Positions 25,075-34,044 of a DNA stretch of 64,000 bases are shown here, piece by piece. A program made the position numbers and the translations under genes. The stretch is from an uncultured Algibacter sp. (GTDB lineage: Bacteria > Bacteroidota > Bacteroidia > Flavobacteriales > Flavobacteriaceae): contig NZ_CANLGU010000002.1 of NCBI RefSeq assembly GCF_947490405.1, positions 62,001 through 126,000 on the forward strand, given 5' to 3'. Position 1 is the stretch's first letter. Every line of letters begins with the position of its first letter. A model generated the notes under the pieces. The model ran no database searches. It was given only the letters and a program-made list of their open reading frames with translations, and was not told where the DNA came from.

Positions 25075-28000
25075 TAGCTTTTTTAAAATAGTCTTGCACT
25101 TTCTTTTTGTAAACTTGCTGCAAAGGTAAAGCTTGTCGATTTAATATTTCTGTAGTTTGAAAATATTGTTTTGCCGTTGGGATTTGATTGTTTGAGTTAT
25201 TATCAAATCTATTTTTGTTAGTTTCAGATTCACGTTTATTATCTTCTCCTTGTTGAAAGGTAGCATTCTCCAATTTTAACAACTGATGCTTTAATTGCAT
25301 CATCTTTTGAAGAGTTTGATTTGTAAACCCTTTATTCAATAAATCTAATTCAATATCCTTCATTTTTCTAACCAAGGCATTACCGTTACCGCTTTTACCT
25401 TCTTTGGCTAGCTTGTCTTGTAGGGCTTGACGCAGTTGCTGTTGTTGTTGATAAATTTGATAAAGCAATCCATTATCTTCTTCACTCTGTCCTTCGCCTT
25501 CACCACCACTTTGCTTACCATTTTCTCCACTTTGTTTACCCTTTTCTTCACCGCTTTTACCAGATTTACCATCTTTTCCACTCTCACCTTTTTTATCCCC
25601 TTCTTTATTTCCTTTTCCTTGCTGCTTACCTTCACCTTTATTTGGTTTTCCATTCTCACCTTTTTTCATCCCCTTTTCCATCATTTTGTTGAGTTCTTCT
25701 TGACTCATAATAATGTCTGGCAATTGCATATCTCCACCACCGCCCTGTCCAGCACTCATACTCATGCTTTCTTGCATACTATCTAAAACATTACTTAAAA
25801 AATCTGCAAGATTATTAGCCGCTGTTACTGTGAACTGTTGGTTTGAAACCCCTTGGTAAAGCTGATTCTCTGCCAGTAAGCCTAATGCTTTATCAATATT
25901 ATAATAAACCTCTGTAATCTCTTTATTAACTTGTTCAGATAGTTTTGGTTGACGAAGTGATAAAGCAAATAAACTGTCATCTACATGCTCAAAATGCTCA
26001 CGGAGGTTTTTTTGCTTTTTTAAATAAGTAGCAAACTTATTGTGGTTCACTTCAATGGATTTGAATTGATTCATAAGTGCCTCCTGATCAAAAGAAAACA
26101 AAACCAAATTGTCTAAAATTTGTCGCAACATATCAACATCCTCCTGCATTTGCTCTTCACCACTAGATTGCATCATGCTTTGCATTTGCTGACTCATCTG
26201 CTTCATTTTTTGAGCCGCTTTTTTCTGGCTTTTCTTTGCATTCTTTTGGCTTTGCTTTTGCTCTTTGCTAGATTCTTTTTTCTCCTGTTCCGATCCCTGT
26301 TGTTCTTCTTGCTCTTCTCCTTTTTCTAATTCTTCAGATGCTTTTTGTTGTTCTTTTTCAACTTCTTGCTCGTCCAATTTATCTCTAGGTATATCTATGG
26401 GTTTCTTTAAAGCCTTGCTTTCTTTCTCTAGTTCTTCAATTTCTTTTTTAAAATCCTCAAAAGCTTTGTTTAATTTATCTTGCTTTTCCTTAGTGTTTTC
26501 CTTATCAGTTGCATTGGATAATTTCTCCTGTTCATCAGCTAATTTCTCTAAATCATCTCTGAGCTTTTCTAATTTCTTTTCAACATAAAAACGTTTAGTT
26601 AATTCTAAAAGCTGTTCTAAACTTCGTTTTTTGTTTTTATTTTGGTTTGCAAGCTTATCTAATTTTTGAATTAATTCTTCCTTATTTATTTTTTCTTGAA
26701 GCTTTTCAATCTCCTTAAGTAGTTTTTCGTCGCGTTTTAGTTTCTCTTCATTGTCTTTTAAACGTTCTTTTAAATCTTCTTTAAACTGATCTTCTTTTGG
26801 GTTTTCTTTTTGAAATTCCTCTAAATTATCTTTTAGTTTTTTGTTGAAATTTTTCATCATTTCATCTTGCTGTTTTTGACGCTTAATAAATGATTCTAAT
26901 TTCTTTTTGTCATTAAAATTTAAATTTGATTTCTCTTTTTGAGTTTTGGTCAATTCCTCTAGCTTTTTCTCTTGTTCATCAAACTTGTTTAAAGACTTAT
27001 TTAAATCTTTTATGGTTTTGCTTTGTTCTTCAAGCTTTTTTTGAGCGTCTTCATCTTTAGTTCGTTTTCTATAAGTAAAAACACTGCTTTTGGCACTTTT
27101 AAAACGATTAACCCTATCATTATCAAATACTTGGAAATACAATTCATAAGGCACTCCTACTTCAATATTTAAATTATTAGGAAATGCACTAATAAACTCT
27201 GAAATATTAGAATTTGATACTTCTAAAACTTCAATCTGCTTTTCTTTTTCATTTTCAGCAGGATAGTAAACTAATTGCAACTTACTAAAACCATAATCAT
27301 CGCTAACTTGTCCATAAAAATATAAGGTTTGTAAATCAAGACTATCGCGCTCTACTTTCAAATTAATCTCCGGATATTCATCCTTCACTACATCAATATT
27401 AAAGGCTAAATTCTCGTAATTTTTTAGGTTTTTATTGCTTGTGCTTAAAGTATAATCATAATTAGTATAAACGCGCTTAGAAGCTTCAAAAACACCTGCT
27501 TTATCAGAGTTAAAGACCACCGTATCATTGGCGTATAAAAACACTTCATCAGTAGATTTTGTTTTAAGTTGCCACTTAATTTGTGTGCCTTCTGGCACCA
27601 GGGCGTTTCCAGTACTTTTCAAAGTTTCATCTCGCTTTTTGGTATAATTTGGATAGTTTAAAACCATATCAAATCCCAATAAAGAAGGCGTTTCAACTAC
27701 ATTTAGCGTATAAGGTTTCGAGGTAACATCGTTAGCCGATAATTGAAACACGACGGCTTCTTTAGGTTGCGTAAAAACATATTCAAATTCACCTAGAGCC
27801 TTTTGTTGTAAAAAGTAAGTTTCACCATTAAAGGTAATCTGAGCGCTTTCAGGAGTAACCTCGCCCGCTGTTTTGACTAAAAGTTTAAAATCTTTGTTTT
27901 CAATGGCATTCATGTTTCCGTTAACCACAAAAAACTGAAAAGGTGCTGGTGGTTCGTAAGCTGTTTTGTAATGCACCACACGCTCGTAACTATCACTAAA

Positions 28001-28522
28001 CCAATTAAAGTTTCCGGTTATTAGCGCTAAAAGTAAAATAACGATTGGAATAGCAGCATACTTTAAATACCCTAAATTCTTTTTAAAATTAACGGCTAAC
28101 TTAAACGGAACGGGTTTTAATTCTGAAGACTTCTGCTCAATACTAGCTAATAATAATTCGGATTCTGTTTGCTCTTGGTGTAACTGAAGTACATTCAATA
28201 ACTTATCATCAACTTCAGGAAAATGTTTTCCAATAATTCTTGAAGCCACTTCATAATTTATGCCTTTTTGAAGCTTAAATAATTTGGCTAACGGAATAAA
28301 AATAAACCTAATAAGCAAACCCAATTCCACCGCAATAAACAACCAAAATAATACAGTTCTAGAGCTTGTATTTAACCATAAAAGATGTTCTAAAAATAGG
28401 GTAAATAAAAAATAAAGCAATCCTATTGCAAAAAATAGAATAACACCTTTAAGCAGCTCATTAGTGTAATAACGCCTAATAAACGCTTCTAACTTATTTT
28501 GTATGATTTTAAAATTGTTCAT
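25067..28522 (-). CDS. DUF4175-type large membrane protein with coiled-coil region
   Basis: A 1151-residue protein matching the Bacteroidota DUF4175 pattern, often located beside ybeY and mnmG. Two to three membrane segments lie in residues 20-75 (GVILFFAIGLLYFLFTLFL and VLFWLFIAVELGLLIRFIF) and one near 150-168, followed by a predicted extracytoplasmic beta-rich region (residues 190-490). Residues 490-780 are an extremely Lys/Glu/Gln-rich coiled coil; residues 950-1040 are a low-complexity Gly/Lys/Gln/Ser stretch. The C-terminus ends in a conserved helical block. No catalytic motif was recognised. The function is unknown; the architecture suggests an envelope scaffold. Confidence 0.8.
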   Translation of the reverse strand: MNNFKIIQNKLEAFIRRYYTNELLKGVILFFAIGLLYFLFTLFLEHLLWLNTSSRTVLFWLFIAVELGLLIRFIFIPLAKLFKLQKGINYEVASRIIGKHFPEVDDKLLNVLQLHQEQTESELLLASIEQKSSELKPVPFKLAVNFKKNLGYLKYAAIPIVILLLALITGNFNWFSDSYERVVHYKTAYEPPAPFQFFVVNGNMNAIENKDFKLLVKTAGEVTPESAQITFNGETYFLQQKALGEFEYVFTQPKEAVVFQLSANDVTSKPYTLNVVETPSLLGFDMVLNYPNYTKKRDETLKSTGNALVPEGTQIKWQLKTKSTDEVFLYANDTVVFNSDKAGVFEASKRVYTNYDYTLSTSNKNLKNYENLAFNIDVVKDEYPEINLKVERDSLDLQTLYFYGQVSDDYGFSKLQLVYYPAENEKEKQIEVLEVSNSNISEFISAFPNNLNIEVGVPYELYFQVFDNDRVNRFKSAKSSVFTYRKRTKDEDAQKKLEEQSKTIKDLNKSLNKFDEQEKKLEELTKTQKEKSNLNFNDKKKLESFIKRQKQQDEMMKNFNKKLKDNLEEFQKENPKEDQFKEDLKERLKDNEEKLKRDEKLLKEIEKLQEKINKEELIQKLDKLANQNKNKKRSLEQLLELTKRFYVEKKLEKLRDDLEKLADEQEKLSNATDKENTKEKQDKLNKAFEDFKKEIEELEKESKALKKPIDIPRDKLDEQEVEKEQQKASEELEKGEEQEEQQGSEQEKKESSKEQKQSQKNAKKSQKKAAQKMKQMSQQMQSMMQSSGEEQMQEDVDMLRQILDNLVLFSFDQEALMNQFKSIEVNHNKFATYLKKQKNLREHFEHVDDSLFALSLRQPKLSEQVNKEITEVYYNIDKALGLLAENQLYQGVSNQQFTVTAANNLADFLSNVLDSMQESMSMSAGQGGGGDMQLPDIIMSQEELNKMMEKGMKKGENGKPNKGEGKQQGKGNKEGDKKGESGKDGKSGKSGEEKGKQSGENGKQSGGEGEGQSEEDNGLLYQIYQQQQQLRQALQDKLAKEGKSGNGNALVRKMKDIELDLLNKGFTNQTLQKMMQLKHQLLKLENATFQQGEDNKRESETNKNRFDNNSNNQIPTAKQYFQTTEILNRQALPLQQVYKKKVQDYFKKAND

Positions 28523-28631
28523 TAAGATTTCATAAAAATAAGATATTTAATAAAACCAAAACCTTTAATATTTGTTAAACCTTTTGTAAGCTTGCAAGAT
28601 AAGGGACTACTAACTCATCAAATATTAAAAA

Positions 28632-29462
28632 ATGAAACTGTACTTATCCTTTATTATTGCATTAATTTTTCATTCTTCGTTTTCCCAAAGCGCTTGGACT
28701 AAAGATAAAGACGCACTATATACCCAACTGGCTTTTACTACAATTAATGACTATAATTTAATTTTTGGAAACCCAGATTATACAACAGAGCGTAATGTGA
28801 CGGACAATACACTTCAATTTTATGGAGAATATGGATTACATGATAAAACCACATTAATACTTAACGTTCCTATTAAATTTATACAAACAAATGACTTAGT
28901 TGATAGTGCAACTGGCTTAACAACAGCTAACTCGGTATCAAGTTTGGGGAATATTGAAATAGGTGTAAGACAACGTTTTTACAAAAACAAATGGATTATA
29001 TCGGGGCAATTTAATATTGAATTAAATACCAGTTCTTTTGATAATCCTTCTGGTATTAGAACAGGGTTTGATTCGTGGGCTTTTACTCCCACAATTAATT
29101 TTGGTAGAAGTTTTAAAAAATTCTACACGCAATTTTTTACTGGTTTTAATTTCCGATCCAATGGTTATAGTACCAATTTTAAATTAGGCGGAGAGATAGG
29201 TACCCGACCATTTAAAAAAATTTTAGTTATTGGTTTTATAGATATTTTGAAATCATTTAAAGATGGAGATATTGTATTACCTGAAACCAATTTACTAAAT
29301 GTACTTTACACAAATAACCAAGAATATGGCGCTTATGGAATTAAATTCATTAGCGAACTCACTAAATCATTTGGTATTAATGCAGGTTTTGGTGGCGCAT
29401 TTTTTGGACAAAACGTAGCCAAAGAACCTGCTCTAACATTAGGTATATACCATAATTTCTAA
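28632..29462 (+). CDS. Predicted outer-membrane beta-barrel protein
   Basis: A 276-residue protein with a clear signal peptide (MKLYLSFIIALIFHSSFSQS). The mature part alternates short amphipathic strands rich in Gly, Phe, Tyr and Asn, for example TLQFYGEYGLHDKTTLILNVPIKF-like stretches, GNIEIGVRQRFYKNKWI and FGRSFKKFYTQFFTGFNFR, and ends in an aromatic-terminated strand (TLGIYHNF), as expected for BamA-inserted barrels. No named family recognised. It stands alone on the plus strand before gltX, divergent from the DUF4175 gene. Confidence 0.65.
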   Translation: MKLYLSFIIALIFHSSFSQSAWTKDKDALYTQLAFTTINDYNLIFGNPDYTTERNVTDNTLQFYGEYGLHDKTTLILNVPIKFIQTNDLVDSATGLTTANSVSSLGNIEIGVRQRFYKNKWIISGQFNIELNTSSFDNPSGIRTGFDSWAFTPTINFGRSFKKFYTQFFTGFNFRSNGYSTNFKLGGEIGTRPFKKILVIGFIDILKSFKDGDIVLPETNLLNVLYTNNQEYGAYGIKFISELTKSFGINAGFGGAFFGQNVAKEPALTLGIYHNF

Positions 29463-29513
29463 GCGCTTTTATAGATTGTTTTAGCTTAACTCTTTTATTC
29501 TTAAATATCGTTT

Positions 29514-29521
29514 TATCTTTG
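29514..29521 (+). promoter_or_regulatory. Candidate -7 box (TATCTTTG) for gltX
   Basis: TATCTTTG matches TAnnTTTG with a T-rich -33 region about 18 bases upstream. It predicts a leader of about 75 bases before the gltX ATG. Visual match only. Confidence 0.42.
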
Positions 29522-29601
29522 CCTCAAATCCTTGAAAAAAGATTAAAATATCGGCATCAATTAGCACCTAATTGTTACCCTTTAACTGTTAAATTACAAA
29601 C

Positions 29602-31113
29602 ATGACAAAAAACGTTCGAGTGCGTTTTGCACCTAGCCCAACAGGACCTTTACATATAGGCGGAGTTCGTACTGCATTATTCAATTATTTATTTGCAAAA
29701 AAACATAATGGTACTTTTATTTTAAGAATAGAAGATACCGACCAAAACCGTTATGTAGAAGGTGCAGAACAATACATTATTGAAGCGCTAAATTGGTGTG
29801 GCATGCCTGCTGATGAAAGTCCAGCAAACCAAGGGAAATATGGCCCTTATAGACAAAGCGAACGTAAAGATTTGTATAAACAATATGCAGATACTCTAAT
29901 AGCTTCTGGAAATGCTTACTATGCGTTTGATACTGCTGAAGCCTTAGATTTTCACCGAAAAGACCATGAGGCAAAAGGCAAAACATTTATATACAATTGG
30001 CACAACCGTTTAAAATTGAGCAATTCATTATCGCTTAGTGCAGAGGAAGTAAAAGCTAAATTAGATGCAGGTGAGGATTATGTAATCCGCTTTAAATCAC
30101 CTCAAGATGAAACACTTCATTTAAAAGATATTATTCGTGGTGATATTAAAATAGATACTAATATTTTAGACGATAAAGTGTTATTTAAAAGTGATGGTAT
30201 GCCCACCTACCATTTAGCAAATATTGTAGATGATCATTTAATGGAGATTTCACATGTGATTCGTGGTGAAGAATGGTTACCTTCTTTAGCATTGCACTAT
30301 CAATTATATACTGCTTTTGGTTGGGAAGCTCCTGAATTTGCTCATTTACCACTTATTTTAAAACCAACAGGAAAAGGGAAATTAAGCAAGCGTGATGGCG
30401 ATAAATTAGGGTTTCCCGTATTTCCTTTAGAGTGGACAGACCCAAAAACTGGAGACGTATCCAGAGGTTATAAAGAAGATGGGTATTTCCCTGAAGCTAT
30501 GGCTAATTTCTTAGCCTTTTTAGGTTGGAATCCAGGAACAGAACAAGAAATTTTTAATTTGGATGAACTAATTGCTGCCTTTGATTTGAACAAAGTAAAC
30601 AAATCTGGAGCGCGATTTGACCCTGACAAAACAAAATGGTTTAACCACCATTATATGCAAGAGCAAAATGATTATGAATTGGCTGAAGCTTTTAAAAATC
30701 ATAACTCTGAATTAGCTGATATTGATCTTAGCTATATTGAAATGGTAATTGCTTTGGTTAAAGAGCGTGCTACGTTTGTTTCAGACTTTTGGGACTTGAG
30801 TCATTTCTTCTTTATTGCACCTACGTCTTATGATGAAAAAGCATCTAAAAAAGCTTTTAAAGAAGGAACAAAAGCCATTTTATCTGAAGTGGTTTCGATT
30901 GTAAATAGCATTGAAAATTTCTCTGTAGAAAACCTTCAAACCGAAATTAAAGGTTGGATTACAAGCAACGAAATTGGTTTTGGTAAAGTGATGATGCCAC
31001 TACGTTTAGCATTAGTTGGTGCTTTACAAGGTCCTGATGTGTTTGATATTATGTTTATGATTGGGAAAGATGAGACGGTTAGGCGGGTTGAAATGATAAT
31101 GGAAATATTATAG
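29602..31113 (+). CDS. gltX: Glutamate-tRNA ligase
   Basis: A 503-residue class I aminoacyl-tRNA synthetase. The HIGH-type motif is in APSPTGPLHIGGVRTALF (residues 10-27) and the KMSKS-type motif is KGKLSKRDGDK near residue 257. RFKSPQDET and VIRGEEWLPS are typical of the discriminating glutamyl enzyme. Full length. It is followed 7 bases later by a small secreted protein gene on the same strand. Confidence 0.97.
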   Translation: MTKNVRVRFAPSPTGPLHIGGVRTALFNYLFAKKHNGTFILRIEDTDQNRYVEGAEQYIIEALNWCGMPADESPANQGKYGPYRQSERKDLYKQYADTLIASGNAYYAFDTAEALDFHRKDHEAKGKTFIYNWHNRLKLSNSLSLSAEEVKAKLDAGEDYVIRFKSPQDETLHLKDIIRGDIKIDTNILDDKVLFKSDGMPTYHLANIVDDHLMEISHVIRGEEWLPSLALHYQLYTAFGWEAPEFAHLPLILKPTGKGKLSKRDGDKLGFPVFPLEWTDPKTGDVSRGYKEDGYFPEAMANFLAFLGWNPGTEQEIFNLDELIAAFDLNKVNKSGARFDPDKTKWFNHHYMQEQNDYELAEAFKNHNSELADIDLSYIEMVIALVKERATFVSDFWDLSHFFFIAPTSYDEKASKKAFKEGTKAILSEVVSIVNSIENFSVENLQTEIKGWITSNEIGFGKVMMPLRLALVGALQGPDVFDIMFMIGKDETVRRVEMIMEIL

Positions 31114-31120
31114 AATTTAA

Positions 31121-31687
31121 ATGAAAAACATTTTTGCGTTATTTTTATTATTATCATTTACTGTTCTTTATGCGCAGTATAGCCCAGGCACTGCATACTT
31201 CAAAGACAATAGTACTTCAGAGGGTTTAATAAAAGTAAAAATGTTTGAAGGAATAAAATTTAAACTCAAAGAAGATACTGAGGTAGTAGACTATACTTCT
31301 AAACAAATTAAGGGCTATGATGTCAAAGGTTGGCAATTTAGATATGTAGAAAGTAATTCAAGCGATAAACCTAAGTTTTTAAAACTAATTCTTGAGGGTG
31401 AAATTTCACTTTACAATAGTGAAGTTTATAGCTCTGGTTTGCCAAATTCTAATGGTTCTTCTCAAGGTGGTATTACTTTTGGTATTGGACCTGGTACCTC
31501 GAAAATTTATTTCATTAAAGTCAATGATGAACTTATCAAACTTGGAACAAAACTAAAAAAGAAACACTTAACTATTTTTGAAAACTGTCCTACTTTAATT
31601 GAAAAAATTAAAAATAAAGAGTTTAAGAAATGGGATTTTTACGATATCATTGAATATTATAATGAAGATTGTAATTCAGATGAATAG
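31121..31687 (+). CDS. Secreted protein of unknown function
   Basis: A 188-residue protein with a signal peptide (MKNIFALFLLLSFTVLYAQ). The mature part begins YSPGTAYFKDNSTSEGLIKVK, a beta-rich start shared by many uncharacterised Bacteroidota periplasmic proteins, and contains a Gly/Ser-rich segment (GGITFGIGPGTSKIYF) around residues 118-133. No catalytic motif is visible. It follows gltX by 7 bases and is probably co-transcribed with it; the 3' end faces a convergent outer-membrane protein gene. Confidence 0.65.
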   Translation: MKNIFALFLLLSFTVLYAQYSPGTAYFKDNSTSEGLIKVKMFEGIKFKLKEDTEVVDYTSKQIKGYDVKGWQFRYVESNSSDKPKFLKLILEGEISLYNSEVYSSGLPNSNGSSQGGITFGIGPGTSKIYFIKVNDELIKLGTKLKKKHLTIFENCPTLIEKIKNKEFKKWDFYDIIEYYNEDCNSDE

Positions 31688-31691
31688 ATAT

Positions 31692-31727
31692 TTTTAAGTT
31701 TACGTGAATTCAACGTAAAAACAAAAA
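31692..31727. terminator. Possible bidirectional terminator hairpin
   Basis: TTTACGT (31699-31705) and ACGTAAA (31713-31719) form a 7-bp stem with a 7-base loop, preceded by a T run and followed by an A-rich run between convergent genes. The stem is weak. Confidence 0.45.
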
Positions 31728-31730
31728 ATC

Positions 31731-32414
31731 TTAAAACGACACTACCGCCCCCAAAACCAACATACTCTGATTCCCTTTAAAACGAGAATCGCCACCTGAA
31801 GCATCTAAGTCTTCATTTTCAAGTTTCTTCAATATATTGGTAAAACCATAAATATATTGCACTTTCAGCTTAAAATATTTAAAACCTACTGAAGCGCCTA
31901 CAGCTCCATTAAGGTTAAATTGAGAAATATTAGTAATGTCTTCTGCAGATAAATTGGTGTAATTATTTATAAAGTAACTTTCTTGATTTTCATCTCTAAA
32001 TTCTAATTTACTATTGTATTGAAGCATAGGTCCAAAATCAATTGTAAAATGGTCTGGAATTACTTTTACATGCAACAACATAGCCACTTGCGCCGCAAAC
32101 ATTTTATACTCAATAAACTCTTCTTCAGTACTTATTAGTGCAGGTCTTCCTAAAACCTCAACATTACTTTCTGAGAGTTGCATTCCAAAACTTATATTAT
32201 ACCATCGCACAGGAATATCTACTGAGGCACCAAGCCCTCCAATAAAACCATTTGATGCCTTTGTAGTGAAATTATCAGTCACAATATCAAATTGTGTTAC
32301 CCCACCAGTAATATTAATGCCATTAGTAATTCTATAATTTCCTTTTTGAGAAAAACTTTTTGTAACAAAACTTATAAATAATACTACTAATAGGTAAAGC
32401 TGTAATTTTTTCAT
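31731..32414 (-). CDS. Outer-membrane beta-barrel protein (PorT-like size and layout)
   Basis: A 227-residue protein with a signal peptide (MKKLQLYLLVVLFISFVTKSFSQ) and an eight-strand-like pattern of amphipathic strands, such as GFIGGLGASVDIPVRWYNISFG and LNGAVGASVGFKYFKLKVQY. It ends with the outer-membrane signature strand QSMLVLGAVVSF. It resembles the generic Bacteroidota outer membrane beta-barrel family in size. Specific function not identified. A -7 box at 32436-32443 gives a short leader. Confidence 0.7.
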   Translation of the reverse strand: MKKLQLYLLVVLFISFVTKSFSQKGNYRITNGINITGGVTQFDIVTDNFTTKASNGFIGGLGASVDIPVRWYNISFGMQLSESNVEVLGRPALISTEEEFIEYKMFAAQVAMLLHVKVIPDHFTIDFGPMLQYNSKLEFRDENQESYFINNYTNLSAEDITNISQFNLNGAVGASVGFKYFKLKVQYIYGFTNILKKLENEDLDASGGDSRFKGNQSMLVLGAVVSF

Positions 32415-32435
32415 GTCTGTTTAGGGTTAAATGCC

Positions 32436-32443
32436 CAAATATA
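32436..32443 (-). promoter_or_regulatory. Candidate -7 box (TATATTTG) for the 31731-32414 gene
   Basis: TATATTTG on the minus strand lies 21 bases before the ATG at 32414, in the gap between divergent genes. The same octamer precedes two other minus-strand genes in this window (10200 and 24639). Confidence 0.42.
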
Positions 32444-32490
32444 ACTTAATTTAGTAATCCACGATTTTATAACCATTTAAAATTATATAT

Positions 32491-33414
32491 ATGAACTACT
32501 TTTTAATACCCATTATCTTTATAGGATTTGTTATTCTTATTTCATCCTTTTTTATTGTAAAACAACAAACTGCAGCCATTATAGAACGTTTTGGTAGATT
32601 TCAAAGTATACGTCATTCTGGTTTACAATTAAAAATTCCAATAGTAGACAGAATTGCTGGAAAATTAAGTCTTAAAATTCAGCAATTAGATGTTATTATA
32701 GAAACTAAAACTTTGGATGATGTATTTGTGCGTTTAAAAGTATCCGTACAGTACAAAGTGATTCGAGAAAAAGTTTATGATGCCTTTTACAAGTTAGATT
32801 ATCCGCATGATCAAATTACAAGTTATGTATTTGATGTGGTACGTGCTGAAGTGCCAAAAATGAAATTAGACGACGTATTCGTTAGAAAGGACGATATCGC
32901 TATTGCAGTAAAATCTGAGTTAAATGATGCCATGATTGAATATGGTTATGATATTATAAAAACACTTGTAACTGATATTGATCCTGATGCTCAAGTTAAA
33001 GAAGCTATGAATAGAATTAATGCTTCTGAACGTGAAAAAATTGCAGCCCAATTTGAGGGTGATGCTGCTCGTATTTTAATTGTTGAAAAAGCAAAAGCTG
33101 AGGCCGAAAGTAAGCGTTTACAAGGGCAAGGTATTGCTGATCAGCGTAGAGAAATTGCTCGTGGTTTAGAAGAGTCTGTTGAGGTGCTTAATCGCGTTGG
33201 AATTAACAGTCAAGAAGCATCAGCTTTAATTGTTGTAACACAACATTACGATACGTTGCAGTCTTTAGGAGAAGAAACCAATAGTAACTTAATTCTTTTA
33301 CCTAATGCCCCACAAGCAGGAAGCAATATGCTAAACGATATGGTAGCAAGTTTTGCAGCTAGTAATCAAATTGGTGAAGCTATGAAAGCCGCCAAAAAGA
33401 AAGAGGATAAATAA
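32491..33414 (+). CDS. SPFH/band 7 (stomatin/prohibitin-like) membrane protein
   Basis: This 307-residue protein has an N-terminal membrane anchor (FLIPIIFIGFVILISSFFIV) followed by the band 7 domain: ERFGRFQSIRHSGLQLKIP, the conserved LDDVFV segments and NRINASEREKIAA. The C-terminal half is an Ala/Glu-rich coiled coil (EKAKAEAESKRLQGQGIADQ). The family forms ring-like oligomers on membranes and scaffolds proteases or microdomains (QmcA/HflK type). No NfeD partner gene is adjacent. A terminator follows at 33441. Confidence 0.9.
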   Translation: MNYFLIPIIFIGFVILISSFFIVKQQTAAIIERFGRFQSIRHSGLQLKIPIVDRIAGKLSLKIQQLDVIIETKTLDDVFVRLKVSVQYKVIREKVYDAFYKLDYPHDQITSYVFDVVRAEVPKMKLDDVFVRKDDIAIAVKSELNDAMIEYGYDIIKTLVTDIDPDAQVKEAMNRINASEREKIAAQFEGDAARILIVEKAKAEAESKRLQGQGIADQRREIARGLEESVEVLNRVGINSQEASALIVVTQHYDTLQSLGEETNSNLILLPNAPQAGSNMLNDMVASFAASNQIGEAMKAAKKKEDK

Positions 33415-33440
33415 TAAACCTATTTCATTTAAAATAAATT

Positions 33441-33472
33441 AAACCTCAGTATATCTTATATTGGGGTTTTTT
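33441..33472. terminator. Bidirectional terminator between the SPFH gene and the 33483-33980 gene
   Basis: AAACCTCAGTATA pairs with TATTGGGGTTT (11 pairs including G-U wobbles) and is followed by a T run on the plus strand. It separates convergent genes. Confidence 0.65.
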
Positions 33473-33482
33473 CTTTAAAAAA

Positions 33483-33980
33483 CTAGAATCTTTTAAACTT
33501 AGGTTTTTCTTCAACTTGTTCTTCACCCTTATCAGAAATTTTTCCAGGAAAAGATAAAGATGTACTTGTAAAAGTAGTTCCAAAATTAATATTAGCATGA
33601 TATACTTGGCTCACCGCATCTTTTACCTGTTCTTCTGAAAGTTCCTTTAAAGGATGAATAAATACCGACCACAATACACCATCCGAAACAGCATATTTAA
33701 CATCTAAAGCCGTGTGAAAATTGGCTACTAAACTTGCCTTTAATAAGCCTTCGTTTAAAGTGTTTGAATCTGCTATTGGTGAAATAATCCGCATTCGGTT
33801 ATGATTTACATCTGTTATGCTAATTAATGGCACAGATTTAATATGAAATTGCCACGCTCCAGGTTGTCCTTGAATAGAGTCGCTAACTGTAGTGTAAATA
33901 GTTTCTAACTTTTCGTTATTCATATTTTGAGAAAAACTTAACAAAGGAAATAGTAATAATGATAGAAATAACCGTTTCAT
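33483..33980 (-). CDS. Secreted protein of unknown function
   Basis: A 165-residue protein with a signal peptide (MKRLFLSLLLFPLLSFSQ). The mature part starts NMNNEKLETIYTTVSDSIQG and shows an alpha/beta pattern (QFHIKSVPLISITDVNHNRMR, then SDGVLWSVFIHPLKELS) and a charged C-terminal tail. No family recognised. It probably acts in the periplasm. It is convergent with the SPFH gene and divergent from nothing nearby, so it is likely monocistronic. Confidence 0.6.
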   Translation of the reverse strand: MKRLFLSLLLFPLLSFSQNMNNEKLETIYTTVSDSIQGQPGAWQFHIKSVPLISITDVNHNRMRIISPIADSNTLNEGLLKASLVANFHTALDVKYAVSDGVLWSVFIHPLKELSEEQVKDAVSQVYHANINFGTTFTSTSLSFPGKISDKGEEQVEEKPKFKRF

Positions 33981-34044
33981 GATATGATATTTTGCTTTAT
34001 TAAGTCGAAAATAAAAACTAATACTTAAAAAAAAATTGAAGTTT

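Noticed and set aside
25427-26588. Long plus-strand open frames rich in Leu, Phe and Ser opposite the DUF4175 gene
   Set aside because: They are complements of the Lys/Glu/Gln-rich coiled-coil codons on the minus strand, a codon-composition artefact.
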